Part shown: positions 50,700 through 60,017 of the stretch, piece by piece | Position numbering within the stretch: the stretch's first letter is position 1 | Layout: each line of letters starts with the position of its first letter | Source of the DNA: Chthonomonas sp. UBA1950 | Lineage (GTDB): Bacteria > Armatimonadota > Fimbriimonadia > Fimbriimonadales > Fimbriimonadaceae | Assembly (NCBI GenBank): GCA_002336105.1 | Contig: DDEQ01000039.1 | Span: 46,698 to 110,697 of the forward strand | Direction: 5' to 3' | DNA length: 64,000 nucleotides | Translations under genes and position numbers: made by a program | Notes under the pieces: model-generated | Databases searched by the model: none | What the model was told of the DNA's origin: nothing | Seen by the model: the letters and a program-made list of their open reading frames with translations, nothing else

Positions 50700-52454
50700 A
50701 TGATCTCGACCCTCTTAGCAGCAGCCGTATCGATTTCTGGAAATCACACCTTCGATGTCCGAGGCGGACAGTTTTTACTTGATGGAAAGCCGTTTCAAAT
50801 TCTTGCGGCTGAGCTTCACTACGCCCGTATTCCCCGGCAACTATGGCGTCAACGAATTCGAATGGCCAAGGGTATGGGGATGAACACCATTTCAACCTAT
50901 ATTTTTTGGAACGTTCATGAGCCGAAGAAAGGGAAGTTCAATTTTTCCGGCGATGCCGATGTCGCGAAATTCATCAGGTTATGCGCCGAAGAAGGGATGT
51001 GGGTGTTATTTCGCCCCGGTCCATACGCCTGCGCAGAGTGGGATTTCGGTGGGTATCCGTACTGGCTGTTGAACGAGAAAAACATGACGATTCGGGCCAA
51101 TGATCCAAAGTTCATGGAACTCAGCAAAGCCTACCTTTCGGCTTTGGCGAAGCAGACTTTGTCGTTGCAGGTCACAAAGGGTGGGCCGATCCTGATGGTG
51201 CAGGTTGAAAACGAGTACGGCTCTTACGGCAAAGACAAGAAGTTCATGACTTCTTGCCGAGACATGCTGAAAGAGGTCGGCTATGATGTCCCACTTTACG
51301 TAGCAGAAGGTGGAAACCAACTTGCGAACGCCTACGTCTCTGGGACCGTTGCGGGCGTGAACGGAGGAGCCTGGACCAACACGAAGGAGTTCGCCGACAA
51401 ATACACACCTGGCGGTCCGTATTTCGTTCCAGAGTTCTATCCAGGTTGGCTCGATCACTGGGATGAACCGAAATCGAAGACCGACGGAGGCGTTGCTGAA
51501 TTCAAGGACTTGATCGCAAATGGGGCGTCTGTTGGGCTTTACATGTTTCACGGCGGAACAAACTTCGGATTCATGGCCGGTGCAAACTACGGCGATAACT
51601 ATCAGCCTGACTTGACGAGCTATGACTACGATGCACCTCTTGACGAGTTAGGACGACCTCGCGAGAAGTACTTCGGATTCCGAAAAGTGATCGAAGATCA
51701 ATTTGGCCGTTCATTGCCTAAGGTTCCAGAGTCACCTAAGGTCGTTACTGTTCCAGAGTTTGAACTTAAGCCTCGCGGCGGAATCGCAGAACTCGGCACA
51801 AGAAGTAAACGGTTTATCGATGCACCTACGATGGAGAGTTTGGATCAGGATTATGGATACGTTCTTTACAAAACGACAATCGCAAAAGGTGGCAAGTTCG
51901 AACTAGGTGATGTACGGGACTACGCCGTCGTTTCGCTTAATGGCAAACCTGTAGGAACAATCGATAGACACTTGAAACAGACGTCCATTGAACTCAAAGA
52001 AGGGGGCGAATTGGAACTGCTTATCGAGAACTGTGGTCGCATCAACTACGGTCATCGTTTGACGAATAACAACAAAGGTTTGATCAAAAACCCAACACTG
52101 AATGGTGAAGAAGTAAAGAATTGGAGTGTTACATCCCTACCCTTAGCAAAACCGCCTAAGTTAACAGGACAAGGCGCAGTAGACGGACCGACCTTTTATG
52201 AAGGAACGTTTGAAGTTTCCTCTGTGGGTGAAGTGTTGCTCGACATGAGCAACTGGGGCAAGGGAATAGTGTGGGTAAACGGACATCATCTGGGGCGTTA
52301 TTGGTCAATTGGACCCCAGCAGACCCTGTACCTGCCATCGTGCTGGCTTAAGAAAGGTGTCAATAAGGTCGTCGTTTTTGAACAGTTGAAGACGTCTAAA
52401 CCAGTGATTGCTGGCGTGTCAAGTCCCGTCCTTGATCAATTGATCAAACACTAA
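50700..52454 (+). CDS. Secreted GH35 beta-galactosidase
   Basis: 584 aa from the ATG at 50700 (an in-frame TTG at 50673 would add nine residues). A short signal peptide MISTLLAAAVSISG precedes the GH35 TIM barrel: LAAELHYARIPRQLWRQRI, WNVHEPKKGKFNF, FRPGPYACAEWDFGGYPYW, the acid/base Glu in MVQVENEYGSYG, and the nucleophile Glu in FVPEFYPGWLDHWD. C-terminal jelly-roll parts end with VNGHHLGRYWSIGPQQTLYL. It removes beta-galactose from exposed glycans. Divergent from pdhA. Confidence 0.95.
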   Translation: MISTLLAAAVSISGNHTFDVRGGQFLLDGKPFQILAAELHYARIPRQLWRQRIRMAKGMGMNTISTYIFWNVHEPKKGKFNFSGDADVAKFIRLCAEEGMWVLFRPGPYACAEWDFGGYPYWLLNEKNMTIRANDPKFMELSKAYLSALAKQTLSLQVTKGGPILMVQVENEYGSYGKDKKFMTSCRDMLKEVGYDVPLYVAEGGNQLANAYVSGTVAGVNGGAWTNTKEFADKYTPGGPYFVPEFYPGWLDHWDEPKSKTDGGVAEFKDLIANGASVGLYMFHGGTNFGFMAGANYGDNYQPDLTSYDYDAPLDELGRPREKYFGFRKVIEDQFGRSLPKVPESPKVVTVPEFELKPRGGIAELGTRSKRFIDAPTMESLDQDYGYVLYKTTIAKGGKFELGDVRDYAVVSLNGKPVGTIDRHLKQTSIELKEGGELELLIENCGRINYGHRLTNNNKGLIKNPTLNGEEVKNWSVTSLPLAKPPKLTGQGAVDGPTFYEGTFEVSSVGEVLLDMSNWGKGIVWVNGHHLGRYWSIGPQQTLYLPSCWLKKGVNKVVVFEQLKTSKPVIAGVSSPVLDQLIKH

Positions 52455-52521
52455 GTAGCTAACCCATCGCGAAAGATTTGGCAGGTTGCATTTTCTGCAT
52501 TTACGGTTAAATGAAACCTGC

Positions 52522-52527
52522 TAATCT
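52522..52527 (+). promoter_or_regulatory. Candidate leaderless -10 box (TAATCT)
   Basis: TAATCT is followed by six bases and the ATG at 52534. No Shine-Dalgarno sequence is present. Confidence 0.45.
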
Positions 52528-52533
52528 TCTTTC

Positions 52534-54771
52534 ATGAAGCTGTGGTACCGCCAGCCGGCGAAAGACTGGAATGAAGCATTGCCACTTGGCAATGGTCGAC
52601 TGGGAGCGATGGTTTTCGGTGGCATATCGGCTGAGCGGCTACAGCTCAACGAAGACACTCTGTGGGCTGGTCATCCGAGAAGTTACATCGCCCCAAACGC
52701 GGGACAGGATCTTGACGAAGTTCGGAGATTAATCTTTGCGGGAAAGGAGAAGGAGGCAGAGGCGCTACTCTGGAACTCCATGATGGGTGCTCCACGCACA
52801 CAGCATGCCTATCAACCTCTCATAGATTTGTTCATCAATTCAGAAGAATTGAGCTCTTCTCAGTATCGTCGCGAACTTGATATTGAGCACGGCATCGCAA
52901 TCGTCAGTGCCGACGGATGGATCAGAGAAGCGTTCTCGTCAAATCCGGATCAGGTGCTCGTTGTACGTTGTCTAGGTTGTCCCGACAGCGAAGTATCCAT
53001 ACGATGCGAGCACCCTCATACGGTTAGGATTCTCGAAGAAAGCATTGAAGTCGAAGGTGCTCCAGACCCCAATGCGCCAGTAGGAGATTGGGATGCAAAA
53101 CCAGAGCGAGCTGGACTGCGTTTCGGTGTGTCCTGTGCCGTCCAACGTCGTGGAGGCACTATGGAGGCCACAGAAGATGGTGTTCGACTGAAAGGTTGTT
53201 CAGAGTTTGTTTTGATCCTTGCCGCTGCGACAACCCACAAGAGTTACAAGGATCTATCGGCTGACCCAGTTTCTATTTGCCACGAGAGGATCACAAAGGC
53301 TCTCAGGCTCGGGTTCGACAAACTCAAACGACGGCACATCGAAGACTTCACTTCGTTAATGAAGCGGGTCGATATTGACCTCGGATCAGATCACACAAAT
53401 CTTCCGACCGATGAACGACTAGTTGCGATCAAATCGGGGGCGAATGATCCCAACCTGGCCGCGCTCTATTTTCAATACGGACGTTATTTACTCGTTTCTT
53501 CCTCGCGTCCAGGAACCCAGCCCGCAAACCTTCAGGGCATCTGGAACAAAGATACAAAGCCAGCTTGGGGAAGTAAGTGGACTACGAACATTAACACGCA
53601 GATGAACTACTGGCCAGCCGAAGTCACGAACTTGGCTGAGTGCCATCTACCGTTGTTCGACTTTCTGCGAGACCTTTCGGAAACTGGCTCAGAGACGGCT
53701 AAAGCCTACTATCGATGTCGCGGTTGGGTTCTGCATCACAACTCAGACCTTTGGCGAGGGACCGCCGCTGTGGATGGTGCTTGGGGTGTCTGGCCGATGG
53801 GAAGTGCCTGGATGGCGCGTCATCTTTGGGAGCATTATCTGTTCGGAGAAGATCGAACGTTTCTGAAAGAGACGGCGTGGCCCTTGATGAAAGGTGCCGC
53901 CCGCTTCATCCTCGACTATTTGATAACCGCGCCAGAAACCAGCCGGATGGCGGGCAAGCTCGTTACGGCTCCGTCGCATTCGCCTGAGAACTCTTACAAG
54001 AAGCAGGATGGCACCGTTGCTACTCAGACATACGGGGCCACGATGGACCTGATGATCATTCGTGATCTACTTGAGAACTGTCGGGAAGCTATTCGCGTGC
54101 TCAACCTCACTGAGCCATCTCTTGCCAGCGAGATTGAGTCTGCGCTTACACAATTAGCTCCGTTACAGGTACAGCCAGATGGTCGGCTACAGGAATGGAT
54201 CGAGCCGTATGACGAGCCAGAGCCCGGGCATCGTCATATGTCGCACTTTTATGCATTGCATCCTGGACATCAGATCGGCCCAAGAAGACAGCCCGAGCTA
54301 TCGGCTGCGCTCCTTAAGTCGCTTGAGTATCGTCTATCGCATGGCGGCGGCGGCACAGGTTGGAGTCGGGCTTGGGTGGTCAATTTCTTTGCTAGGTTCG
54401 GGGACGGAGCGCGCGCTCAATTCCATCTTCACGAACTTTTCTCGAAATGTACTCTGCCGAATCTATTTGATAATCACCCGCCATTCCAAATCGACGGCAA
54501 CTTCGGTGCGTGCGCAGCGATTGCTGAAATGCTGGTGCAAAGTCATATGGGTGACATCGAGTTGCTACCAGCTTTGCCGCCTTCTTGGAAAGATGGTTCC
54601 GTTTCAGGATTGCGCGCTCGCGGTGGTTTTACCGTAGCATTGAAATGGAGAGATCACAAGATTGTTTCAGCGAAAGTGATTTCGCACAACGGAAACGATT
54701 TGCGCTGGCGGTACGGCGACAAGGTTGCGACTGTTCGGACGCAACCGGGCCAAGAGATCACCCTGATGTAG
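52534..54771 (+). CDS. GH95 alpha-L-fucosidase-type glycoside hydrolase
   Basis: 745 aa, no signal peptide, so cytoplasmic unless the start is wrong. GH95 features: WYRQPAKDWNEALPLGNGRL, then MVFGGISAERLQLNEDTLWA at the N-terminal beta-sandwich; the (alpha/alpha)6 barrel with WTTNINTQMNYWPAEVTNLA; catalytic-region EPGHRHMSHFYALHPGHQI and GGGGTGWSRAWVVNFFARFG; and a C-terminal FQIDGNFGACAAIAEMLVQS. Members release L-fucose or L-galactose. It follows the GH35 gene, suggesting one oligosaccharide use pathway. Confidence 0.94.
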   Translation: MKLWYRQPAKDWNEALPLGNGRLGAMVFGGISAERLQLNEDTLWAGHPRSYIAPNAGQDLDEVRRLIFAGKEKEAEALLWNSMMGAPRTQHAYQPLIDLFINSEELSSSQYRRELDIEHGIAIVSADGWIREAFSSNPDQVLVVRCLGCPDSEVSIRCEHPHTVRILEESIEVEGAPDPNAPVGDWDAKPERAGLRFGVSCAVQRRGGTMEATEDGVRLKGCSEFVLILAAATTHKSYKDLSADPVSICHERITKALRLGFDKLKRRHIEDFTSLMKRVDIDLGSDHTNLPTDERLVAIKSGANDPNLAALYFQYGRYLLVSSSRPGTQPANLQGIWNKDTKPAWGSKWTTNINTQMNYWPAEVTNLAECHLPLFDFLRDLSETGSETAKAYYRCRGWVLHHNSDLWRGTAAVDGAWGVWPMGSAWMARHLWEHYLFGEDRTFLKETAWPLMKGAARFILDYLITAPETSRMAGKLVTAPSHSPENSYKKQDGTVATQTYGATMDLMIIRDLLENCREAIRVLNLTEPSLASEIESALTQLAPLQVQPDGRLQEWIEPYDEPEPGHRHMSHFYALHPGHQIGPRRQPELSAALLKSLEYRLSHGGGGTGWSRAWVVNFFARFGDGARAQFHLHELFSKCTLPNLFDNHPPFQIDGNFGACAAIAEMLVQSHMGDIELLPALPPSWKDGSVSGLRARGGFTVALKWRDHKIVSAKVISHNGNDLRWRYGDKVATVRTQPGQEITLM

Positions 54772-55962
54772 CTACTCCATTCGCAAGGCGGCAACGGGAT
54801 CTTTTCGTGCCGCGCTTGCGGCTGGAAGTAGGCCAAACACGCACCCAACTCCGAGGCAAACGGCGAATGCCAAGGTTATTATTTGTGGCGTGATCATCGG
54901 CTTGATCGGCGTGAATTGGGTCAGCAGAATCGAGACAACCCAGCTTAGCAGTAGCCCCGCAAGGCATCCCATGATCGCAAGGACGATTGCTTCGAACAAG
55001 AACTGTTGAAAGATATCTTTGCGTCTTGCACCAACCGTCTTCCTAATCCCGATCTCCTTGGCTCGTTCGTTGACGGACATCAGCATAACGGTCATGATTC
55101 CGACACCGCCCACAAACAACGCAATGGATGTCAAGCCGGTCAGTAGCCAGGTCAAGATCCCCATCAATTTGAACACGAGGCCGAGCAGATCCTCCTGGGT
55201 TAGGACCTGAAACATCTGACGGTCGAGCCGTTCTCCAAGTGAAGCATCAAGCGTTTTGAGGAGTTGTTTCGGCTCTGCGTCGGTTGCCGCCTGAACCATG
55301 ATTCGGCTTGTTGGTAGGTCTGGCTCTATGGTCTTAAGCCGATGGTAAGGCACGTACACAAGGTTTTGCAAACTTCCAAACGAGAACAAGCTCTGTTCTT
55401 GCTTTTTGTCCTCGGTGACGCCGATCACCGTATATGATCTGCCATTGATTTGCACCTTCTCGCCGACCGAGTTCGCCTTTCCGAAGAGTTGATCTTTGGC
55501 GATTGAGCCTAGAACCACAACATCTTGCTTTTCTTCTGGTCCTGCAAAGGTATGTCCTTCTTGCATCCGAACAGGCCGCATCTGAAACCACCCTTCAGTG
55601 CAAGCGGCTAGCATCGGAGTCGCCGTCTTGTTTCCGCGCCGAATTCCGCCCCCGACGAAAGAAAAAGGTTCAGCACGAACGACTCCTGGCACTTTAGATA
55701 ATCGTTGAGCATCGACCTCCTTTAGGTAACTAGCCCCGCCCAAGTTAGGGTTGAATGTGCCGTCTTCAATTCGACCTGGAATCACAACGAGGGTGTTAAC
55801 GCCTAATTCATGAACTTGTCCGGTGATATCCGCCCGAACACCTGTTGCAATACTGACCAGCAACACGATGGCTAGACTGCCAACCATGATTCCGGTGGCA
55901 CTCAGAACAGCGCGATGCCACTGCTCTCGAAGGCTTTGCAGGGCAGCACGAAGATTCAACAC
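54772..55962 (-). CDS. MacB-type ABC transporter permease (FtsX fold)
   Basis: 396 aa. N-terminal helix (AVLSATGIMVGSLAIVLLVSIA), a long extracytoplasmic MacB_PCD domain (LGVNTLVVIPGRIEDG, VTVIGVTEDKKQEQS), and three helices at the C-terminus with VMLMSVNERAKEIGIRKTVG, the FtsX cytoplasmic signature. Such permeases move lipids, peptides or drugs from the inner membrane outward with a MacB-like ATPase; no ATPase gene is next to it. Convergent with GH95 (1-bp spacing). Confidence 0.92.
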   Translation of the reverse strand: MLNLRAALQSLREQWHRAVLSATGIMVGSLAIVLLVSIATGVRADITGQVHELGVNTLVVIPGRIEDGTFNPNLGGASYLKEVDAQRLSKVPGVVRAEPFSFVGGGIRRGNKTATPMLAACTEGWFQMRPVRMQEGHTFAGPEEKQDVVVLGSIAKDQLFGKANSVGEKVQINGRSYTVIGVTEDKKQEQSLFSFGSLQNLVYVPYHRLKTIEPDLPTSRIMVQAATDAEPKQLLKTLDASLGERLDRQMFQVLTQEDLLGLVFKLMGILTWLLTGLTSIALFVGGVGIMTVMLMSVNERAKEIGIRKTVGARRKDIFQQFLFEAIVLAIMGCLAGLLLSWVVSILLTQFTPIKPMITPQIITLAFAVCLGVGCVFGLLPAASAARKDPVAALRME

Positions 55963-56053
55963 GATCTATTCAACGAGACTTTGAATCGGACGGTTCGCAA
56001 TCACAAATCATACGATGAAGACAAATCGTATTCATCTTCTGGGTTGTTTTGGC

Positions 56054-56059
56054 TAGACT
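56054..56059 (+). promoter_or_regulatory. Candidate leaderless -10 box (TAGACT)
   Basis: TAGACT is followed by exactly six bases and the ATG at 56066, without a Shine-Dalgarno sequence. Confidence 0.45.
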
Positions 56060-56065
56060 AGCGAT

Positions 56066-58627
56066 ATGCGTTATTGGGCTATGGTCGCAGCGCTTGCTGT
56101 TACTGCCTTCTCCTCTGCACAGGTGAATTTTTCTCACCCCGACCGAATCCGTTACGACGGACAGTGCTTCACGATCGAAGGCAAAGATACTTTTTTGTAT
56201 AGTGGTGCTTTTCACTATTTTCGATGTCCTAAACCGCTGTGGCGAGCCCGATTCAAGAAGATCAAAGAGGCTGGATTCAACGCAGTCGAGACTTACGTTC
56301 CTTGGAACTGGCATGAGAAGAATCAGCCGAAGGGGCTTGATGATTTCTCTCAAATTGACCTGAAGGATCTCGAAGATTGGCTCAATATGGCTGAGAAGGA
56401 ATTCGGGCTTTATACGATTATCAGGCCCGGTCCATACATCTGCGCTGAGTGGGCAAGTGGTGGCTATCCACAGTGGCTGATGAATTTCAAGCCCGAGAAA
56501 CCGAAGCTTCCTCAGTTATGGGTTCGGACGGATGATCCGGTCTATCAGGCGTGGTCGAAGCACTGGTTTGACGCCGTTTGCAAGGTTGTAGCCCCACACC
56601 AAATCACTAGGCGAAAACCAGGCGAGAAAGGCGTTATTATGTTCCAGCTTGAGAACGAATACGATTTCGCAGGACTTCCCGCCGATATTATGTCGAACCA
56701 CGTTCGAGCATTAGCGAAGTATTCCTGGGACGGCGGAATCGATGTGCCGCTCTTCACGTGTTGGACGAGACCCGTTCGTGGATCGACTGATCCGATCTTG
56801 TCGCAGATATTCGACTGTCCGAACCTTTATCCACGCTGGGATATCAACTCGGTCATTTGGGCGGGCGACAATCAGCACAAGAACCAAGAGAATAAGCCGA
56901 AGATGGTTACCGAGTTCCAAGGAGGATGGTTCGGTCAAGTGGGTGGGCTCGCGTCCGAAGAGCAGGACGGCATTGATGACGCTCAGATCAACGCTTTGAC
57001 GATAAACGCCATCGCGCATGGTTTCACCGGTCTGAACTACTACATGCTTTTTGGGGGCACGAACTTCGGAGATTGGGCCGGTCAGGGAATCACGACTAGC
57101 TATGATTACTTTTCACCCATTCGAGAATGGGGTGGTGGTGGAGCTAAGTTTGAAGCCGTAAAATCCATAGGGCAATTTCTTAATCAGTTCGGTGGCGATA
57201 TCGCGCGGTCGAAAGCTTCGACCGAAACGTACTCGACCGACAATGCAAACGTCGAAGTTCTTGTTCGCGAAGGTGCCTCGGGTGGACGGTATATCTTCAT
57301 TCACAACAAAGACAGAAAGAGCCCAGCCCAAGTTTCGATCACTGGGCCGAATGTGGCTATCTCAAACGTGACTCTATCGCCTTTTGGAAGCACGATCTTG
57401 CGTCTTGAAGGCGCCAAACCAACGTTTCTTGGAAACTATGCCAGCAAGTTGAATAGTCAAGGCGCTTTGCCCAGGTTCACCATTCGCGAAGCCGAAGCTG
57501 TTGCTCTCCAGCCGAAAGGTTGGCTACCCGTCAAATCGGAGTCAACGGTACAAGCGCTTGGTGTTTTTGATTCAAGACCGATTGCATATCGCGTCGCTTC
57601 TTCTTCAACACCGAGCGCAGCAAATCTGTTGGTGAGGGTCAACAACGGCGACATTACCGCTTGGAGCAACGGCAAGTTCCTTGAGGCTTCACAGGTCTCG
57701 CGTCGAGGATCTGTTTACAAAACACCAGATCTTACAAAAGCGAGCTTAATTTACTTCAATCCAGGCTGGCCGAACGGTGGATCGGGCATGGAGGCAAAAC
57801 ATGGCTTGGTGAACGTCGGCGCTCAGTCGAAAATCGCTGGCTCAGTTGAGCTACAAGGTTGGGAGGTGCGAAGCGATTTCAATCTAACAGACCCTAATCA
57901 GCTTGGAGGTGAGATTTCAAGCGGGCTTTGGAACCATACCAACATCTTAGAGGTGCCGCAACGCCAATCGAGGATGTTTCGAACGTCGTTCAATCTGCCT
58001 AAGTCCGGAGCTTGGAGGTTAGAGATAGGCTCCATTGACGACGAGGGATGGATTTTCCTCAATGGACAAAAGATCGGCGAGAGCCACAAGTGGGACGAAC
58101 CTGTATCGTTGGAACTTGGCGGCGCGGCGCTTGCTGGCAAGAATGAACTGGTCATCGTTGTTCGAAATGGCGAGGGAGACGGCGGAATCGACGAGGACGC
58201 CAAAGTTGAGATAGCCACTGAGATGAAGATTCCACCAGTTGGCCTGGAATGGACTGATAAGTTTGTCGATTCAGGAAGTCGATCTCGATATCTGTTGACT
58301 ACATCTGAACTACCGAGATTGATTCGACCAAATGTTCGAAATCTCGCCGCTCAAGCAATGGGGCCGCTGATCAAATCTACGATTCGGTTTGATGTCGAGA
58401 AGTTGAACGACTATGCCTGGGAGATGATTCTTGATGCGGGTGGAGACGGATTCCTGAAGCTCAATGGCCATGACCTTGGAAGGTTTTGGCAGGTCGGTCC
58501 CCAACGCGCTTTCTATTTGCCTGAGTGCTGGCTCAAATCCAAAGGAAATGTTCTTGAATATGTTGCGCGGCCCGATGGAAATGGTGATCGCATCACTGGT
58601 GCTCAACTCTACGCGCTTCCAAAATAG
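56066..58627 (+). CDS. Secreted GH35 beta-galactosidase, long form
   Basis: 853 aa, signal peptide (MVAALAVTAFSSAQ). GH35 barrel with YSGAFHYFRCPKPLWRARFK, FNAVETYVPWNWHEK, RPGPYICAEWASGGYPQW, acid/base Glu in MFQLENEYDFAG and nucleophile Glu in MVTEFQGGWFGQ. The long C-terminus has extra beta-sandwich modules (SVELQGWEVRSDFNL, LEIGSIDDEGWIFLNGQKIG, and a final LKLNGHDLGRFWQVGPQRAF). Only about as similar to the shorter GH35 here as family members generally are, so the substrates probably differ. Confidence 0.94.
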   Translation: MRYWAMVAALAVTAFSSAQVNFSHPDRIRYDGQCFTIEGKDTFLYSGAFHYFRCPKPLWRARFKKIKEAGFNAVETYVPWNWHEKNQPKGLDDFSQIDLKDLEDWLNMAEKEFGLYTIIRPGPYICAEWASGGYPQWLMNFKPEKPKLPQLWVRTDDPVYQAWSKHWFDAVCKVVAPHQITRRKPGEKGVIMFQLENEYDFAGLPADIMSNHVRALAKYSWDGGIDVPLFTCWTRPVRGSTDPILSQIFDCPNLYPRWDINSVIWAGDNQHKNQENKPKMVTEFQGGWFGQVGGLASEEQDGIDDAQINALTINAIAHGFTGLNYYMLFGGTNFGDWAGQGITTSYDYFSPIREWGGGGAKFEAVKSIGQFLNQFGGDIARSKASTETYSTDNANVEVLVREGASGGRYIFIHNKDRKSPAQVSITGPNVAISNVTLSPFGSTILRLEGAKPTFLGNYASKLNSQGALPRFTIREAEAVALQPKGWLPVKSESTVQALGVFDSRPIAYRVASSSTPSAANLLVRVNNGDITAWSNGKFLEASQVSRRGSVYKTPDLTKASLIYFNPGWPNGGSGMEAKHGLVNVGAQSKIAGSVELQGWEVRSDFNLTDPNQLGGEISSGLWNHTNILEVPQRQSRMFRTSFNLPKSGAWRLEIGSIDDEGWIFLNGQKIGESHKWDEPVSLELGGAALAGKNELVIVVRNGEGDGGIDEDAKVEIATEMKIPPVGLEWTDKFVDSGSRSRYLLTTSELPRLIRPNVRNLAAQAMGPLIKSTIRFDVEKLNDYAWEMILDAGGDGFLKLNGHDLGRFWQVGPQRAFYLPECWLKSKGNVLEYVARPDGNGDRITGAQLYALPK

Positions 58628-58673
58628 AACAACAGCAAAAATAGAATAACGGCGATCAAGGAAGAGCGTTCCT

Positions 58674-59327
58674 ATGAACATGGGACCGCTCTTTCTGCTT
58701 GCTATTGGCTTTTCCGATAAGCTTCCGGCGAAGAAGGTTATTGACTTGCTCGACAAGCATTACCAGGCCGTATTTGCCGATCTGAGCCTAACCGTTCCTT
58801 CGAAATACGAGGAAACGATTCCTGGAAAACCTCCAAAGGTCATCATCCGCAAAGAAATGTTTGGTTCGAATCGGATGGCGAGAGTTCGTCTGCTCGAAGG
58901 GGGGCACGGCCTGCTCAACGTGGTTATTGGACATGAAGCAACCAGAAGACAAGCGTCAGATGCTTTGACGGGATGGCGGGAGTGGATCTATCTAGTCGGA
59001 AATAAAACTGGGCCTGTGAAACCGGAATTGATGAATGTTTCGAAGTCGATGGGGTGGGGGCAAATATTGAAAGGCGTCCCAAGCAAGCAATATCCAACCA
59101 GCGAACAAGCTATCGATTTGGCTAAGATTGTCGTCACAAAAAAGAAAGCGGTTGTTAAAACGGAAGGAGATTGGTTTGTGGCTGCTAAACCAATCATTTT
59201 CACTGACAAACAGTGTCTCAATTGCCATCAAAATGCAAAATTGGGTGGCTATGCGGGCGTAATGGTCTACAAGCTACACGCAGATCCGACGCGGAAAGCT
59301 GAACGAATGAGTAAAATCAGGAAGTGA
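58674..59327 (+). CDS. Haem-binding-like protein with a CxxCH motif (DUF3365-like)
   Basis: 217 aa. AAGGAAGAG lies 9 bases upstream of the ATG. One CLNCH motif near residue 180 in TDKQCLNCHQNAKLGGYAGV; the region around it (WFVAAKPIIFTDKQCLNCH) resembles DUF3365 periplasmic haem sensors. The N-terminus has a short hydrophobic start (GPLFLLAIGF) that could be a signal peptide. The stop overlaps the GTG of the next gene (GTGA), so expression is coupled to the NuoE-like protein. Confidence 0.75.
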   Translation: MNMGPLFLLAIGFSDKLPAKKVIDLLDKHYQAVFADLSLTVPSKYEETIPGKPPKVIIRKEMFGSNRMARVRLLEGGHGLLNVVIGHEATRRQASDALTGWREWIYLVGNKTGPVKPELMNVSKSMGWGQILKGVPSKQYPTSEQAIDLAKIVVTKKKAVVKTEGDWFVAAKPIIFTDKQCLNCHQNAKLGGYAGVMVYKLHADPTRKAERMSKIRK

Positions 59328-59941
59328 GCGAACTTCTCCAACTCGACACCACAAATGGACGCCCGAAGCCTCCGCGACCCGAAGATCTGAAATTACAGTT
59401 TTCGGAGAAAGCGATTGCTGAGTTGGAGGCACTGAAAACCCACTATCCAACCTTGAAGGCATGCGTTCTTCCTGGATTGTGGATTGCGCAGCGTGAATAT
59501 GGTGGATTCCTTAGCGGCGACGCTATCGCTGAAGTAGCCTTTCGGTTAAAGCGAAGTTATGCCGAGGTCGAGGGTGTTGCGACGTTCTACTCGATGTATA
59601 ACACTGCTCACAAACCAGGTAAGCACAAGATCGAGCTTTGTACGTGCCTTAGCTGTCACCTTTGTGGAACCTACCGCATTCGAGACTACATCAAACAAAA
59701 GCTTGGAATCGGTCATGGAGAAACGACTGAGGACGGGCTCTTTACAGTCGAAGAGGTTGAGTGCCTTGATGCTTGTGATCGTGCTCCGGTCATTCAGGTT
59801 GGCGATACCTACCACGGCCCTGTCGATGAGGCATATGTGGACAAGCTCATTGCAGATCTGCGAGCTAATCCAGATTCAACCGTCGTTAAGATGGCTGACG
59901 AAATCGTGAAAGTTCATCTTCGCTACGACGAAGCGAAGTAA
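59324..59941 (+). CDS. NuoE-like [2Fe-2S] protein (24-kDa subunit of complex I type)
   Basis: 205 aa, GTG start overlapping the previous TGA. Thioredoxin-like fold of NuoE: VLPGLWIAQREYGGFLSGDA, AYAEVEGVATFYSMYN, and the cluster ligands C-x4-C in ELCTCLSC and C-x3-C in ECLDACDRAP. Two further Cys (CTC and HLC) sit in the same loop. There is no nuoF or nuoG; the partner is a CxxCH protein. NuoE relatives also act in formate dehydrogenases and bidirectional hydrogenases. As an orphan it may serve another redox enzyme. Confidence 0.9.
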   Translation: MSELLQLDTTNGRPKPPRPEDLKLQFSEKAIAELEALKTHYPTLKACVLPGLWIAQREYGGFLSGDAIAEVAFRLKRSYAEVEGVATFYSMYNTAHKPGKHKIELCTCLSCHLCGTYRIRDYIKQKLGIGHGETTEDGLFTVEEVECLDACDRAPVIQVGDTYHGPVDEAYVDKLIADLRANPDSTVVKMADEIVKVHLRYDEAK

Positions 59942-59960
59942 ATCGCTTCGAACAGATGTG

Positions 59961-59998
59961 AAAAGAGGCGGTGGCATACAGTGCCTCCGCCTCTTTTG
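59961..59998. terminator. Bidirectional terminator
   Basis: AAAAGAGGCGG pairs with CCGCCTCTTTT, with an inner GGC/GCC stem. T-runs lie on both strands. It serves the NuoE-like gene on the plus strand and the convergent GH44-like gene on the minus strand. Confidence 0.85.
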
Positions 59999-60017
59999 TC
60001 GCTAGGAGAAAGTATTT

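Noticed and set aside
59324..59941. Part of a nuo operon
   Set aside because: No nuoF, nuoG or other complex I gene is adjacent; a terminator and a convergent gene follow.
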